A DNA stretch of 64,000 nt from Sphingomonas bacterium (lineage in GTDB: Bacteria; Pseudomonadota; Alphaproteobacteria; Sphingomonadales; Sphingomonadaceae). A program made the translations under genes and the position numbers. The DNA lies in contig NZ_JAQGLC010000186.1 of NCBI RefSeq assembly GCF_028293085.1, forward strand, positions 1-64,000. The letters are read 5' to 3'. Below, piece by piece: positions 17,388 to 26,007 of this stretch. Every line of letters begins with the position of its first letter. Position 1 is the first letter of the stretch. The notes beneath the pieces are model-generated. The model was not told the DNA's origin, searched no databases, and worked only from the letters and a program-made list of their open reading frames with translations.

Positions 17388-19719
17388 TCTTCTCGCGATA
17401 GCGGCGCTGGTTCTGGCGCCGACTCCCGCTCATGCCCAGGCCGCACAGCAGATCTCGATCGACGAAACGACGCTGGACGTCGCGCTGACCGCGCTCGCCC
17501 GGCAGAGCGGCACTGACATCATCAGCACCGAATCGGGCCTGAGGCAGGTCCGCGTCCACCGTATCTCCGGTCGTATGTCGGTACGCGGCGCGCTCGATCG
17601 GCTGCTTGCCGGCTCGGGCTACCGCGCGATCGCGATCGATACGAGCAGCTTCCGGATCGTGCGCGCGCCTGCACCGAGACGTCACTCTGCGCCGCCTGCC
17701 ATTGCCGCCGCCGCCGCGCCCGAGGCCGACATCATCGTTACCGGCAGCAAGCAGCAGCTGACCCTGCTCCGTTTCCCCGGCAGCGTCGTCGTCGCGCGCG
17801 GCGTAACCGATCGTCCCACCAGCAACCGGGCGCCCGACATGGACGAGCTGGCGCGGGGGACGCCGGTGCTGCAGAATACCGAGCTCGGCGCCGGGCGGAA
17901 CAAGATCTTCATCCGCGGCATCGCCGACAGCAGCTTCAACGGCGCGACCCAGTCGACCGCCAGCATCTATTTCGGCGACGTGCAGCTCGGCTATTCCGGG
18001 CCGGAACCCAGCCTTAACCTTTACGACGTGCAGCGCGTCGAGGTGATGGAGGGGCCGCAGGGCACGCTGTACGGTGCCGGCGCGATCGGCGGGATCATCC
18101 GGATCACGCCAAACCCGGTGAACCTTGCTTATGCCGAAGGCACGATGGACGCCGGGGTCACCGCGACCAGCAGCGGAACGCCGGGATTCGATCTGAGCGG
18201 GATGATCAACCTGCCGCTCGCGCGCGACGCGGTGGGCCTGCGCGTCGTCGCCTACCGGCAGCGCGATGGCGGCTATATCGACGATCCCATGCGCGGCCTC
18301 ACCGACGTCAACGTCACGGACACGGTCGGCGCGCGCGCGTCGCTGCTGGTCGAGCCGGGCGATGGCTGGAGCATCGATCTGGGTGGCCTGGTGCAGCGCA
18401 TCGACGCGGCCGACGCGCAATATGCCGAAGTCGCCATCGGCCCGCTCGCGCGGCGCTCGATCCTCGGTCAGCCCTTCCACAACGAAATCAGCCTCGGCCG
18501 GGCCGTGATCGGCAAGAAATGGGACGATGGCCTCACTCTGGTTTCGGCGACCGGCGTGGCCGGCAACAATTCGAGCGATGTCTTCGACGCGAGCCGCGCG
18601 CTGGGCGTCTATGTCGACACCATCTATCACAACGACCAGTCGAACCTGTTGCTGACCCACGAGACCCGCCTGACGCGCTCCAGCGCGAACGGTCTTTCCT
18701 GGGTGGCGGGGCTCGCGCTGCTCTACGACCGGGACTTGCGATCCCGCACTTTGGGGCCGCCCGGCGATCCGCTCGAGATCATCGGCGTCACCAACGTCAC
18801 CAAGAGCGCGTCGCTGTTCGCCGAGGCGACGCTCCCGCTGTCTCCCAATTTTTCCATCACGCCCGGCGCGCGCCTGACCTGGGCTCGCACCGACAGCGAG
18901 CCGTCGACTCAGCCGCGCGGTGCCGATTTCGTGCTCGGCCGATCGACCAAGCGCGTCGATCCCACCATCGGCTTTTCCTGGCTGGTGGCGCCCCGGCTCG
19001 CCTTTTTCGGCCGCTACCAATCCGGCTATCGTACGGGCGGCCTCGCTGTCGCACGCGGCGTCGGGCGCGTCGCGGATTTCCAGTCGGACGCGATCAGCCT
19101 GGGCGAGGTCGGCCTGCGCAAGGAACGCCGCGGACCGATCGGTCTGTCGCTGTCGACCAGCCTGTCCTTCGCACATTGGAGCGATATCCAGGCCGATCTC
19201 GTCAATCGCCTCGGCCAGCCTTATACGAGCAATATCGGCAGCGCCGACATCGTCGCGCTCGAGGGCACGGGCGATTGGGTGCCGGTGCGGGGCCTCCACG
19301 CCTCGGCCGCATTCCTGTTCACCCATAATCGCGTCAACGGGCCGCTCGCGATCCTGTCGGTCAAGGCGAACCGGCGCCTGCCCGAGACGCCTGAATTCGC
19401 CGGCAATGTCGGCCTGGACTATCGTTGGTCGGACGGTGGCAGCGGTGAGTTCCGCGTCGGCGTGACCGGCCGTTACGTCGGAGCGTCAGTGCTCGGCACC
19501 GGCGATTATCTCGATATCCGCCAGGGTAAATATGCCGTTGCGGGCGTCAGTGCGGGGTGGAAGATGCGCAAGGTCGATCTCTCGCTGACGGTCGACAATC
19601 TGACCAACCAGAAGGATAACCGCTTCGCGCTCGGCAACCCCTTCATCCTCGCGACGCGCGACCAGACCACGCCGCTCCGGCCGATGAACGTTCGATTCGG
19701 GATCGGCACGAGCTGGTAA
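17341..19719 (+). CDS. TonB-dependent transducer receptor with N-terminal signalling domain (FecA-like)
   Basis: Outer membrane receptor of 792 residues. A signal peptide (LLAIAALVLAPTPAHAQA) precedes a secretin/TonB short N-terminal (STN) domain at about residues 38-105 (ISIDETTLDVALTALARQSG). The plug and barrel follow, with VEVMEGPQGTLYGAGAIGGIIRI as a plug landmark. The protein ends VRFGIGTSW with a terminal aromatic residue. The STN domain passes ligand occupancy to FecR and the sigma factor. I set the start at ATG 17341 because it begins the signal peptide and no later in-frame start is available. It resembles iron-siderophore receptors; the ligand is unknown. Confidence 0.92.
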   Translation: MASVGFSRRRSRGHASLLAIAALVLAPTPAHAQAAQQISIDETTLDVALTALARQSGTDIISTESGLRQVRVHRISGRMSVRGALDRLLAGSGYRAIAIDTSSFRIVRAPAPRRHSAPPAIAAAAAPEADIIVTGSKQQLTLLRFPGSVVVARGVTDRPTSNRAPDMDELARGTPVLQNTELGAGRNKIFIRGIADSSFNGATQSTASIYFGDVQLGYSGPEPSLNLYDVQRVEVMEGPQGTLYGAGAIGGIIRITPNPVNLAYAEGTMDAGVTATSSGTPGFDLSGMINLPLARDAVGLRVVAYRQRDGGYIDDPMRGLTDVNVTDTVGARASLLVEPGDGWSIDLGGLVQRIDAADAQYAEVAIGPLARRSILGQPFHNEISLGRAVIGKKWDDGLTLVSATGVAGNNSSDVFDASRALGVYVDTIYHNDQSNLLLTHETRLTRSSANGLSWVAGLALLYDRDLRSRTLGPPGDPLEIIGVTNVTKSASLFAEATLPLSPNFSITPGARLTWARTDSEPSTQPRGADFVLGRSTKRVDPTIGFSWLVAPRLAFFGRYQSGYRTGGLAVARGVGRVADFQSDAISLGEVGLRKERRGPIGLSLSTSLSFAHWSDIQADLVNRLGQPYTSNIGSADIVALEGTGDWVPVRGLHASAAFLFTHNRVNGPLAILSVKANRRLPETPEFAGNVGLDYRWSDGGSGEFRVGVTGRYVGASVLGTGDYLDIRQGKYAVAGVSAGWKMRKVDLSLTVDNLTNQKDNRFALGNPFILATRDQTTPLRPMNVRFGIGTSW

Positions 19720-19815
19720 TCATCCCGGCCAAGCTGGTGCGTGCGACCGGTCCCGCCGCGTCGCCCGGAAATCATCCAATAGTCGGAAACAGTTGGATCG
19801 GGCGCGGCGTGATTT

Positions 19816-19844
19816 TTGCCTTGCCTCCTGTTGTGGAGTAGAAT
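19816..19844 (+). promoter_or_regulatory. Candidate sigma-70-type promoter of the four-gene unknown operon
   Basis: TTGCCT, 17 bases, then TAGAAT lies 27 bases upstream of the first operon start. Spacing is ideal and the boxes differ from consensus by few bases. Found by eye; the transcription start is not known. Confidence 0.5.
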
Positions 19845-19870
19845 GGCACCGGCAAAAAAGGCGCCGGCGC

Positions 19871-20224
19871 ATGAGAGTATTTCCGTCCGTTGCTCTGCTC
19901 GCATTTGCGGTGCTGATCGGATCTTCCGCGTCCAGTCAGGAAATAGGTCGCGTCCGGCCGGTCGAGCGTCCCGTAACCGGGGATATCGGAAATCCTGCTT
20001 TGCACTCGGGTGGGCTCAAGGCTCCCGATCTGACCACCAGCTCCTTTCCGACCGGCCCGACCCTGTCCGGCACTGTTGCCGGGTCGACCGGAACGCCCAC
20101 CGGCAGCGAGAATGGTTCGGAAGCGGGCCCGGCCAATGACGATTCGGTCGCGGATTCGGTGATCGAGTCGATGATCGCCGAGTTGCCGATCGTCGGCAAA
20201 CTGCGCGGCGCGAACAGCGATTGA
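19871..20224 (+). CDS. Small exported protein of unknown function, first gene of a four-gene operon
   Basis: Protein of 117 residues. MRVFPSVALLAFAVLIGSSASSQ is a clear signal peptide. The mature part is low complexity, rich in Gly, Ser, Thr and Pro (for example GTVAGSTGTPTGSENGSEAG), and ends in an amphipathic DSVIESMIAELPIVGKLRG. I recognise no family. The ORF track begins 78 bases earlier; the ATG at 19871 is chosen because of the signal peptide. Its stop overlaps the next ATG (TGATG), so the operon starts here. A candidate promoter is at 19816-19844. Confidence 0.65.
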   Translation: MRVFPSVALLAFAVLIGSSASSQEIGRVRPVERPVTGDIGNPALHSGGLKAPDLTTSSFPTGPTLSGTVAGSTGTPTGSENGSEAGPANDDSVADSVIESMIAELPIVGKLRGANSD

Positions 20225-21459
20225 TGGCGCGAGGCGCCGCCACCCTGTTCGTGGTGTCTGCGGCGTTGGCCCTGTCCTCGTCCGCGTCCTCGTCCGCGCG
20301 GGCGGCGCATCCGGTGACCGAATGGATCGTCGACAGGATCGCGAAGGGCAGCGAGAAGGTCAATAATCCGGTCGGGAAGCTGGTCTTCGACGCGGGCGGC
20401 CACGCGGTCGTCGGCGGCGCACAGGCTGCCTTGGGGGCTGCCACCTATAGCGCTGGATGGTGGATCGCGGTCGGCTGGAAGGCCACCGACCTGACGGCCA
20501 AGCTGGGTGATGCCGCGCTGCATGCCGAGGACGAAAGCCGCGGCGCGCGGATGATCGTCGCAGACCGGGATGCCGCGCTGCTCAAGAAGCTGGTCGACGC
20601 GCATGTCGATCTGGACAGCGATCCCCGGGCGATCGACGCACGGGCGCGACTCAAGGCCGCGAGCCAGGATCTGAACACGTCGGATCTCACGTCGAGCGGC
20701 TATCTCCTGGCGGTCACGCGCCGCCATCTGGTCTATGCCGCTACCGAGGTCGCGGCCAGCGAAGCCGCGTCCTGGGCGATCGGCAATGTCATCGATCATT
20801 ATCTCGGCGACTGGATCAAGGGGCGGCTGCCCGCGAACAGGACATGGGCCCGATCGATTGACGGGCGGAGCCGGTTCCAGGCCCAGCTCAAGGTTCTTGG
20901 CTGGTCGCGCTTCGCCGACCGCGAAAAGATCGCGCGGAAGTTCACCGACAGATACGCGCGCAAGCTGGCCGATGCGGCCGCGGACCGGATCGTCGATTCC
21001 CTCCTGAAGGAATCGGGCGAAAGCGTCCTCGATCATCTGTGCGAACGGATGCGCTGCAACGACACGGCGACACCGATAGCGGCGCCCGTGCTCCGGCTGG
21101 AAATGGCCCGTTTTGCCGTCCCGGTGCTGCCGGCCCAGCCCGTGATCGCACCCGTGCGGGCCACCGCGATCATTCCGGCGCCGGTACCCGTCATGCGCCC
21201 CGTCCCCGTGCTCGAATACCGCCCGGCGCCCGGCACGTCGCTCGCCGATCCGCTGCAGGCCGTGATCCAGTATGAGGACAGGATCGCCCGCGAACCCCGG
21301 GCCTCCGAACCGCCGCCGCCCGTGCGGGAACCCGAACGGGCCGATCCCGAGCCGCCCAGCGAATGGCAGGTCAGGCTGCACCACGAATGGGACTGCGTCG
21401 GCGCCGGCAACAAGGCAGGATGCGGCGATGTGAACTGGGATGGCAGGCGCCAGCCATGA
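20224..21459 (+). CDS. Exported protein of unknown function, second gene of the operon
   Basis: Protein of 411 residues with a signal peptide (ATLFVVSAALALSSSASSSARA). The body is helical and alanine-rich, with a Gly/Ala-rich patch (VGGAQAALGAATYSAGWW) that could contact a membrane. It continues with charged helices such as DREKIARKFTDRYARKLADAAADRIVDSLL, then a Pro-rich stretch (APVPVMRPVPVLEYRP) and a short tail with two Cys (WDCVGAGNKAGCGD). No family is recognised. It is joined by a TGATG overlap to the gene before and an ATGA overlap to the gene after. Confidence 0.7.
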   Translation: MARGAATLFVVSAALALSSSASSSARAAHPVTEWIVDRIAKGSEKVNNPVGKLVFDAGGHAVVGGAQAALGAATYSAGWWIAVGWKATDLTAKLGDAALHAEDESRGARMIVADRDAALLKKLVDAHVDLDSDPRAIDARARLKAASQDLNTSDLTSSGYLLAVTRRHLVYAATEVAASEAASWAIGNVIDHYLGDWIKGRLPANRTWARSIDGRSRFQAQLKVLGWSRFADREKIARKFTDRYARKLADAAADRIVDSLLKESGESVLDHLCERMRCNDTATPIAAPVLRLEMARFAVPVLPAQPVIAPVRATAIIPAPVPVMRPVPVLEYRPAPGTSLADPLQAVIQYEDRIAREPRASEPPPPVREPERADPEPPSEWQVRLHHEWDCVGAGNKAGCGDVNWDGRRQP

Positions 21460-22343
21460 TCCGCTGGCCGAGGCGCAGGGCCGGACGGATTCTCCTGGTT
21501 GTCGGCGTGATCGCCCTGATCGGCATCGTCTTTCTTGGAATCCGCGTGTGGCAGGTGCGCACGACGACGGCGATCGCGCATATCGGGTCGCTCGCGGTGG
21601 AGCATCACCTCATGCCTGACGATCTTGCCGCGCTGGCGCCGGTCCAGGCCGATTTCGGCGTCGCCGGGGGAGGCGACATGTTCCTCCAGACCGGCAAGGG
21701 CCTGGTCGAGGTTGCGCCGGGCGGGTCCATGAGCATCGTTCACGGCCCCGGGGCGCCCGCGCTCACCAGCCTTGCGATCGGGGGAGACGATGCGATGCTG
21801 ACGGTAGCCGCGGACTATCTGGGAGCGCTGAACACGCAGGGCGTGCCGGTGCTCGGCCGGCCCTTGCCCTATCCCGGCGCGCGGGTTGCGCCGTCGGTGC
21901 GGCCCGGCGAGGTCTATCTGTTCAGTCGCGTACCCGGGGGCTATCGCGCCTATCGTTTCCGCGAGAGCGGCACCTTCCAGAAGCTGTTCCAGTTCGACGC
22001 TGCGATCGTTTCCATCGCCGATACGAAGGACGCTTTGTACGTCGCGACCGGCACGATGGTCGTCAGGATGGCGAGGACCGGCGGCGACCTGGTCTTCCGC
22101 GTTCCGGAGGATGACAGATCGACGATCTCCTCGATCGCGGTGAGCGCCGACGGCATATTGTTCGTCGCGACCGAGGACAGCATCTATGCCGTGATCGGCA
22201 AGGGCGCACTGACCATCGTCAACGATAGCGGTGGCGAGATCCGCTGGCGGAACGACGCGCTCCACGTCCTCGATCGACGTCGCAGCCTGTTCTATTCCGT
22301 CAGGCCGGCAACGCTCGCCATGTTCGATCGGAAAGCGGCATGA
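21456..22343 (+). CDS. Membrane-anchored propeller-like protein of unknown function, third gene of the operon
   Basis: Protein of 295 residues. A basic N-terminus and one membrane span (ILLVVGVIALIGIVFLGIRVW) suggest an inner membrane anchor with the rest in the periplasm. The body has repeated short strand motifs like those of beta-propellers (SIADTKDALYVATGTMVVRMA, SSIAVSADGILFVATEDSIYAV). The start at 21456 forms an ATGA overlap with the previous stop. It is not recognised as a named family. A scaffold or sensor role at the membrane is possible but only inferred. Confidence 0.7.
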   Translation: MIRWPRRRAGRILLVVGVIALIGIVFLGIRVWQVRTTTAIAHIGSLAVEHHLMPDDLAALAPVQADFGVAGGGDMFLQTGKGLVEVAPGGSMSIVHGPGAPALTSLAIGGDDAMLTVAADYLGALNTQGVPVLGRPLPYPGARVAPSVRPGEVYLFSRVPGGYRAYRFRESGTFQKLFQFDAAIVSIADTKDALYVATGTMVVRMARTGGDLVFRVPEDDRSTISSIAVSADGILFVATEDSIYAVIGKGALTIVNDSGGEIRWRNDALHVLDRRRSLFYSVRPATLAMFDRKAA

Positions 22344-23161
22344 AGGGGTGTGTGGGCTGGATCGTCGCTCTGGGGCTCGTGCTGGGCATCCTCTATTTCT
22401 GGTTCACCAGGCCGCTCGAGGATCTTCGGGTCGCGGCCACCAGGGGGCAGGTGGATCTCGCGGTCGTCGCCGGCGGTGCGAACAGCGCAACCCTGACGAT
22501 AACCCGGCGCGACGGCGTGACGGGCCGGCTGATGTTCCGCCTTCCCGCCGGCACCGTGATCGCGAGCGACGATTCGCATACGCAGCGGCTGATCACCGCG
22601 AAGGCGGTCGTGGTCTCGCTGGATGCATCCCAGACCACAACGCAGCAGCAGATCGAAACCTATTGCCTCGACCAGTTCAAGGTCCCGCCGGTGGCAACGA
22701 CACCGCTCCGCATCGATCTTGGCAGCGCGGGCGACTCCGGCGAGGGCGTGTCCGAGATATCGAAGCTCGCCGATTGTCTCGAGGGCACGTCCGGCTCCGC
22801 CCGTGACCGGCAGGTCGCCATCTGGCTGGTGAAGGAAGGTTTCATCGAGAAGAATTATGATCAGGCGCGCAGCGAGGCGATCGACTCGCTGGCCACCGAA
22901 CTGGGCACCGAGATGCGACGAAAGATATCCACCGAATTGCGCGCCCGTCTCAGACAGGCCGACCCGTCGATCACCGAGGAGGAAATCAGGCGCCAGGAAG
23001 CACGCTTCTCGCCGGGCAAGCTATCGGCGCGGGTGCATGGCGAAGCGGAGCGGCTGATCGACGCATCGTTCGCGAACGTCCGCGGCGGCGTCGATCCGAT
23101 CCTGAAGAAATGCGCGTACGACACCGCCAGCCTCGCCTTTTTCCAGACGGCGCCGAGCTGA
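22340..23161 (+). CDS. Membrane-anchored protein of unknown function, fourth gene of the operon
   Basis: Protein of 273 residues. The N-terminal span MKGCVGWIVALGLVLGILYFWF anchors a periplasmic region of mostly beta strands, which includes TYCLDQFKVPP and DRQVAIWLVKEGF. A charged helical tail follows (IDSLATELGTEMRRKISTELRARLRQ). The YCLD...QVAIW spacing loosely recalls bacterial thioester-type domains, but the similarity is slight. The start overlaps the previous stop by ATGA. All four operon products are exported or anchored, which argues for a shared envelope complex. Confidence 0.7.
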   Translation: MKGCVGWIVALGLVLGILYFWFTRPLEDLRVAATRGQVDLAVVAGGANSATLTITRRDGVTGRLMFRLPAGTVIASDDSHTQRLITAKAVVVSLDASQTTTQQQIETYCLDQFKVPPVATTPLRIDLGSAGDSGEGVSEISKLADCLEGTSGSARDRQVAIWLVKEGFIEKNYDQARSEAIDSLATELGTEMRRKISTELRARLRQADPSITEEEIRRQEARFSPGKLSARVHGEAERLIDASFANVRGGVDPILKKCAYDTASLAFFQTAPS

Positions 23162-23168
23162 CCGCGAT

Positions 23169-23876
23169 TCAATAATCCAGCTTCGGATACCAATGCGGAT
23201 CGCGGCCCCGCGGAGTCGTATCGAGTATGTTCCACAAGGGGGTCAGGTCAGGCGCGCCGCGCGGATCCTGGCCGGGATCGGCGGTCTCGCCGGTCATCTC
23301 GCCGCCCCAGAAATGACGGATCGTGCCGTCCCGCTTGGTGAACACATTATAGCCGGGCATATCGCCCTGATCGGTCCAGGACAGATAGTCCCGGCCATAG
23401 GCTTCGGTCGTGTCGGTATAAAGCGGCAGGTCGCGCCAGCCGCGCTCCCGCTTGAAGGCGATGAGCCGCTCGATCGGCGCGCGCGCCACCACCGCGACGG
23501 CGACGTTTTGCTGGATGTCGGGGACATTGGCGTTGAGCGGTCCGAGGAACGCAGTGCACATCGGACAGGGCCGCTCGCGCTCCGGCCCGAACATATAGCT
23601 GTAGACGACCAGCGTATCGTGATCGCCGAACAGCGCGCTGAAGCGTACGGGCCCGTCCTCGCTCTCGAACGGATAATCCCGCGGTATCTCGCCCCCTGGC
23701 GGTAGCGCGCGGCGATGCTCGGCGACGCGCTCGATCTGGCGGCGCAACGCGATCTCCTCGGCCAGAAGAGCGGTGCGCGCTCGGCGATATTCCGGGCTCT
23801 CGTTCGGGTAGCGCGAATTGCTTCGCGCCGCGAGTTCCTCCGGGGTCGCTGTGGTGTCGTCTGCCACGGTCGCCAT
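23169..23876 (-). CDS. DUF899 family thioredoxin-like protein
   Basis: Cytoplasmic protein of 235 residues of the DUF899 family, which has a thioredoxin-like fold. Characteristic segments are DYPFESEDGPVRFSALFGDHDTLVVYSYMFGPERERPCPMCTAFLG, with a CPMC pair, and SWTDQGDMPGYNVFTKRDGTIRHFWGGEM. The function of the family is not established; the CxxC suggests a redox role. It is convergent with the unknown four-gene operon (stops 8 bases apart) and lies beside a cupin on the same strand. Confidence 0.88.
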   Translation of the reverse strand: MATVADDTTATPEELAARSNSRYPNESPEYRRARTALLAEEIALRRQIERVAEHRRALPPGGEIPRDYPFESEDGPVRFSALFGDHDTLVVYSYMFGPERERPCPMCTAFLGPLNANVPDIQQNVAVAVVARAPIERLIAFKRERGWRDLPLYTDTTEAYGRDYLSWTDQGDMPGYNVFTKRDGTIRHFWGGEMTGETADPGQDPRGAPDLTPLWNILDTTPRGRDPHWYPKLDY

Positions 23877-23958
23877 ATCGCCTCTCCATTCTCACGGAGA
23901 ATAGCTCGGCGACGCGCGAAGTTCCACGGCCCGGCCGGTTGGAACATCCATCGGGCGT

Positions 23959-24474
23959 TTACGGCGCCGGCACTGGCCGAGGCACGTGCATCGAGATCAG
24001 CACCAGCTCGCCATCGACCTTGGTGAACTGGTGCGGCGTATTCTCGGGCACGACGAAGAAATCGCCCTGCCCCACCTTGCGGTCGGTGCCGCCCTCGATC
24101 GAGGCGGGGGGCAGGGGAGCGCCCGCCGGGCTGGCGGGCCGGACCAGCCTGCCGCCAGTCGTCAACGTGCCGCTGCCGCGCACGACCATGAAGAATTCCG
24201 CCTGCTTCTCGTGCAGGTCCGCCCCCGCCGGCGTCGTCCGGCGATGGATGATCGGCCTGTAGGGAGAAAGCTGCAGCAAGGGCTGGGTGATGACGGCGGT
24301 CGCCGCGCGTGGATCCTGTTCCGCCTTGGCGATCATCGCGGCGATATCGGCCGCGGAGACATAGGTTGGTGCCGGCAGCGCCGCGACCGGCGCAGGTGTG
24401 GCCTGCGACCAGCCAGGCGTGGCGGCGGTGAGTGCCAGAAGCGCGATTCCGACGCCGTATCGACGATGTTTCAT
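23959..24474 (-). CDS. Exported cupin-domain protein
   Basis: Protein of 171 residues with the signal peptide MKHRRYGVGIALLALTAATPGWSQA. The second half is a cupin barrel: HRRTTPAGADLHEKQAEFFMVVRGSGTLTTGG and VGQGDFFVVPENTPHQFTKVDGELVLISMHV, with His/Glu/His metal ligands visible. The reaction is unknown; periplasmic cupins may bind sugars or act as isomerases or oxygenases. It is divergent from the FG-GAP protein gene across a promoter region with palindromes. Confidence 0.82.
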   Translation of the reverse strand: MKHRRYGVGIALLALTAATPGWSQATPAPVAALPAPTYVSAADIAAMIAKAEQDPRAATAVITQPLLQLSPYRPIIHRRTTPAGADLHEKQAEFFMVVRGSGTLTTGGRLVRPASPAGAPLPPASIEGGTDRKVGQGDFFVVPENTPHQFTKVDGELVLISMHVPRPVPAP

Positions 24475-24520
24475 ACGTCCTCCCCAGCTTCAGCCGGCGT
24501 TCCGCGCCGTGCGCCGACGA

Positions 24521-24551
24521 TTGTGCACACAATTCCACAATATGTATACAA
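24521..24551. promoter_or_regulatory. Two palindromes in the cupin/FG-GAP divergent promoter region
   Basis: TTGTGCACACAA (24521-24532) is a near-perfect palindrome. ATGTATACAA (24542-24551) contains the perfect palindrome TGTATACA. They are two helical turns apart and lie just upstream of the cupin start. TGTATACA-type sites are common for GntR/FadR-like regulators. No regulator gene is adjacent. Confidence 0.35.
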
Positions 24552-24679
24552 GACATTTCCGGGAGCGTAGGATGCCCGATATCGCCCGCGCGACTCCGGC
24601 GTCGCGACGGGTCGGGAAGGGCGTGTTCGGCAATGTCGCGCCGAGCTCTTCACCGGAGAAAGTCCGGGGGAGGATGACC

Positions 24680-26002
24680 ATGCGAGCCAAGATGCCGCGC
24701 CATTTCCTGTGCGCCACCGCCACCGCCGCGCTGGCGGTCACGATGCTGACCGCGCAGGTCGCGCCGCCGCCTGCCGAGCCGCCGATCACCGATCCGGCCA
24801 CCTATGCCGGGCACGTCCCGCCGAATCCGGCACCCGGCCCGCCGCGCCCGGCACCCGCGCCAGCGCCCGTGCCGCCGGCGATCACCGCGCCCTTCGCGCT
24901 CCACGTCATCGCCTCGAATATCCGCGGTGCCTATGTCGTCACCCCGATCGACATGAACAAGGACGGCAAGATCGATCTGATCGCGCTCGGCCAGCGCGAG
25001 GATTATCTGGTCTGGTACGAAAATCCCTATTGGACGCCGCACGTCATCCGCACACCGGTCGCGCTGCCGCAGATGGTCAATATGGACGCCGCCGATCTCG
25101 ATGGTGACGGCATTCCGGAGATCGGCGTCACTTACTCCTTCAACATGAATCCGGCGCTCAGCACCGGCAACATCGCGATCCTCCACAGCACGAAGGGCGA
25201 TGCCACCGCGCCCTGGACGATGAAGGTCGTCGATCAGGTGCCGTCACCGCACCGCCTGCGCTTCGCCGATGTGGACGGCAGCGGAAAATGGGCGATGATC
25301 GTCGCGCCGATCCTCAACGCCAAATCGCAGCCGGTGCCGACCAACGATCCCGATCACCTGCCGACGCCGCTCCTCGCCTACCGCGCGCCCGACTGGAAGC
25401 GCATCCTGATTAGCGAGGAGAATCGCGGGCCGGTCCACGGCATCCAGCCCTTCGACTGGAATGGCGACGGCCGGCAGGAGGTGCTGACGATGGGGCAGAG
25501 CGGCATCTACGCCCATGGCCTCGGCAAGGACGGCAGCTGGAAACGGTCGGAGATCGTGCCCGGCAATCCCGCGCCCTGGCCCGACGGCGGCGCCAGCGAC
25601 ATCGCGATCGGCAAGCTCGCGGGCAAGCAGTTCTTCGCCGCGATCGAGCCGGTCCATGGCAATCTGACGGTCGTCTACACTCAGGACGCGCAGGACCATT
25701 ACCGGCGCAACGTGATCGACAATGATCTCCGGCGCGGCCACGCGATCACCCTGGTCGATGTCGATGGCGACGGCGTGCCCGAGATCGTCGCGGGCGGCGG
25801 CGGGAGCACCAGCAACATCTTCCTCTACAAGGCGACCGATCCGTCGGGCCGGACCTGGACGAAGCAGCTGATGGACAATAATCTCGCGCCGGCGGAATGC
25901 GTCACCACTGATCTGAAGGGGACGGGCAAGAACCGCGACGTGGTCTGCGTCGACGGACAGGCGCCGTTCGATCTCAAATGGTATGAATATAGCGGAGGAT
26001 AG
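24680..26002 (+). CDS. Exported FG-GAP/VCBS repeat protein
   Basis: Protein of 440 residues with a signal peptide (FLCATATAALAVTMLTAQV) and a Pro-rich linker. The body has several calcium-binding FG-GAP/VCBS-type repeats: PIDMNKDGKIDLIALG, AADLDGDGIPEIGVTYS, PFDWNGDGRQEVLTMG and LVDVDGDGVPEIVAGGG. These form a beta-propeller like that of integrins and some lyases. I choose ATG 24680 because GGGGGAGG is six bases upstream; the ATG two codons earlier sits too close. It is convergent with the sulfotransferase (stops 6 bases apart). Binding partner unknown. Confidence 0.85.
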   Translation: MRAKMPRHFLCATATAALAVTMLTAQVAPPPAEPPITDPATYAGHVPPNPAPGPPRPAPAPAPVPPAITAPFALHVIASNIRGAYVVTPIDMNKDGKIDLIALGQREDYLVWYENPYWTPHVIRTPVALPQMVNMDAADLDGDGIPEIGVTYSFNMNPALSTGNIAILHSTKGDATAPWTMKVVDQVPSPHRLRFADVDGSGKWAMIVAPILNAKSQPVPTNDPDHLPTPLLAYRAPDWKRILISEENRGPVHGIQPFDWNGDGRQEVLTMGQSGIYAHGLGKDGSWKRSEIVPGNPAPWPDGGASDIAIGKLAGKQFFAAIEPVHGNLTVVYTQDAQDHYRRNVIDNDLRRGHAITLVDVDGDGVPEIVAGGGGSTSNIFLYKATDPSGRTWTKQLMDNNLAPAECVTTDLKGTGKNRDVVCVDGQAPFDLKWYEYSGG

Positions 26003-26007
26003 GCGGC

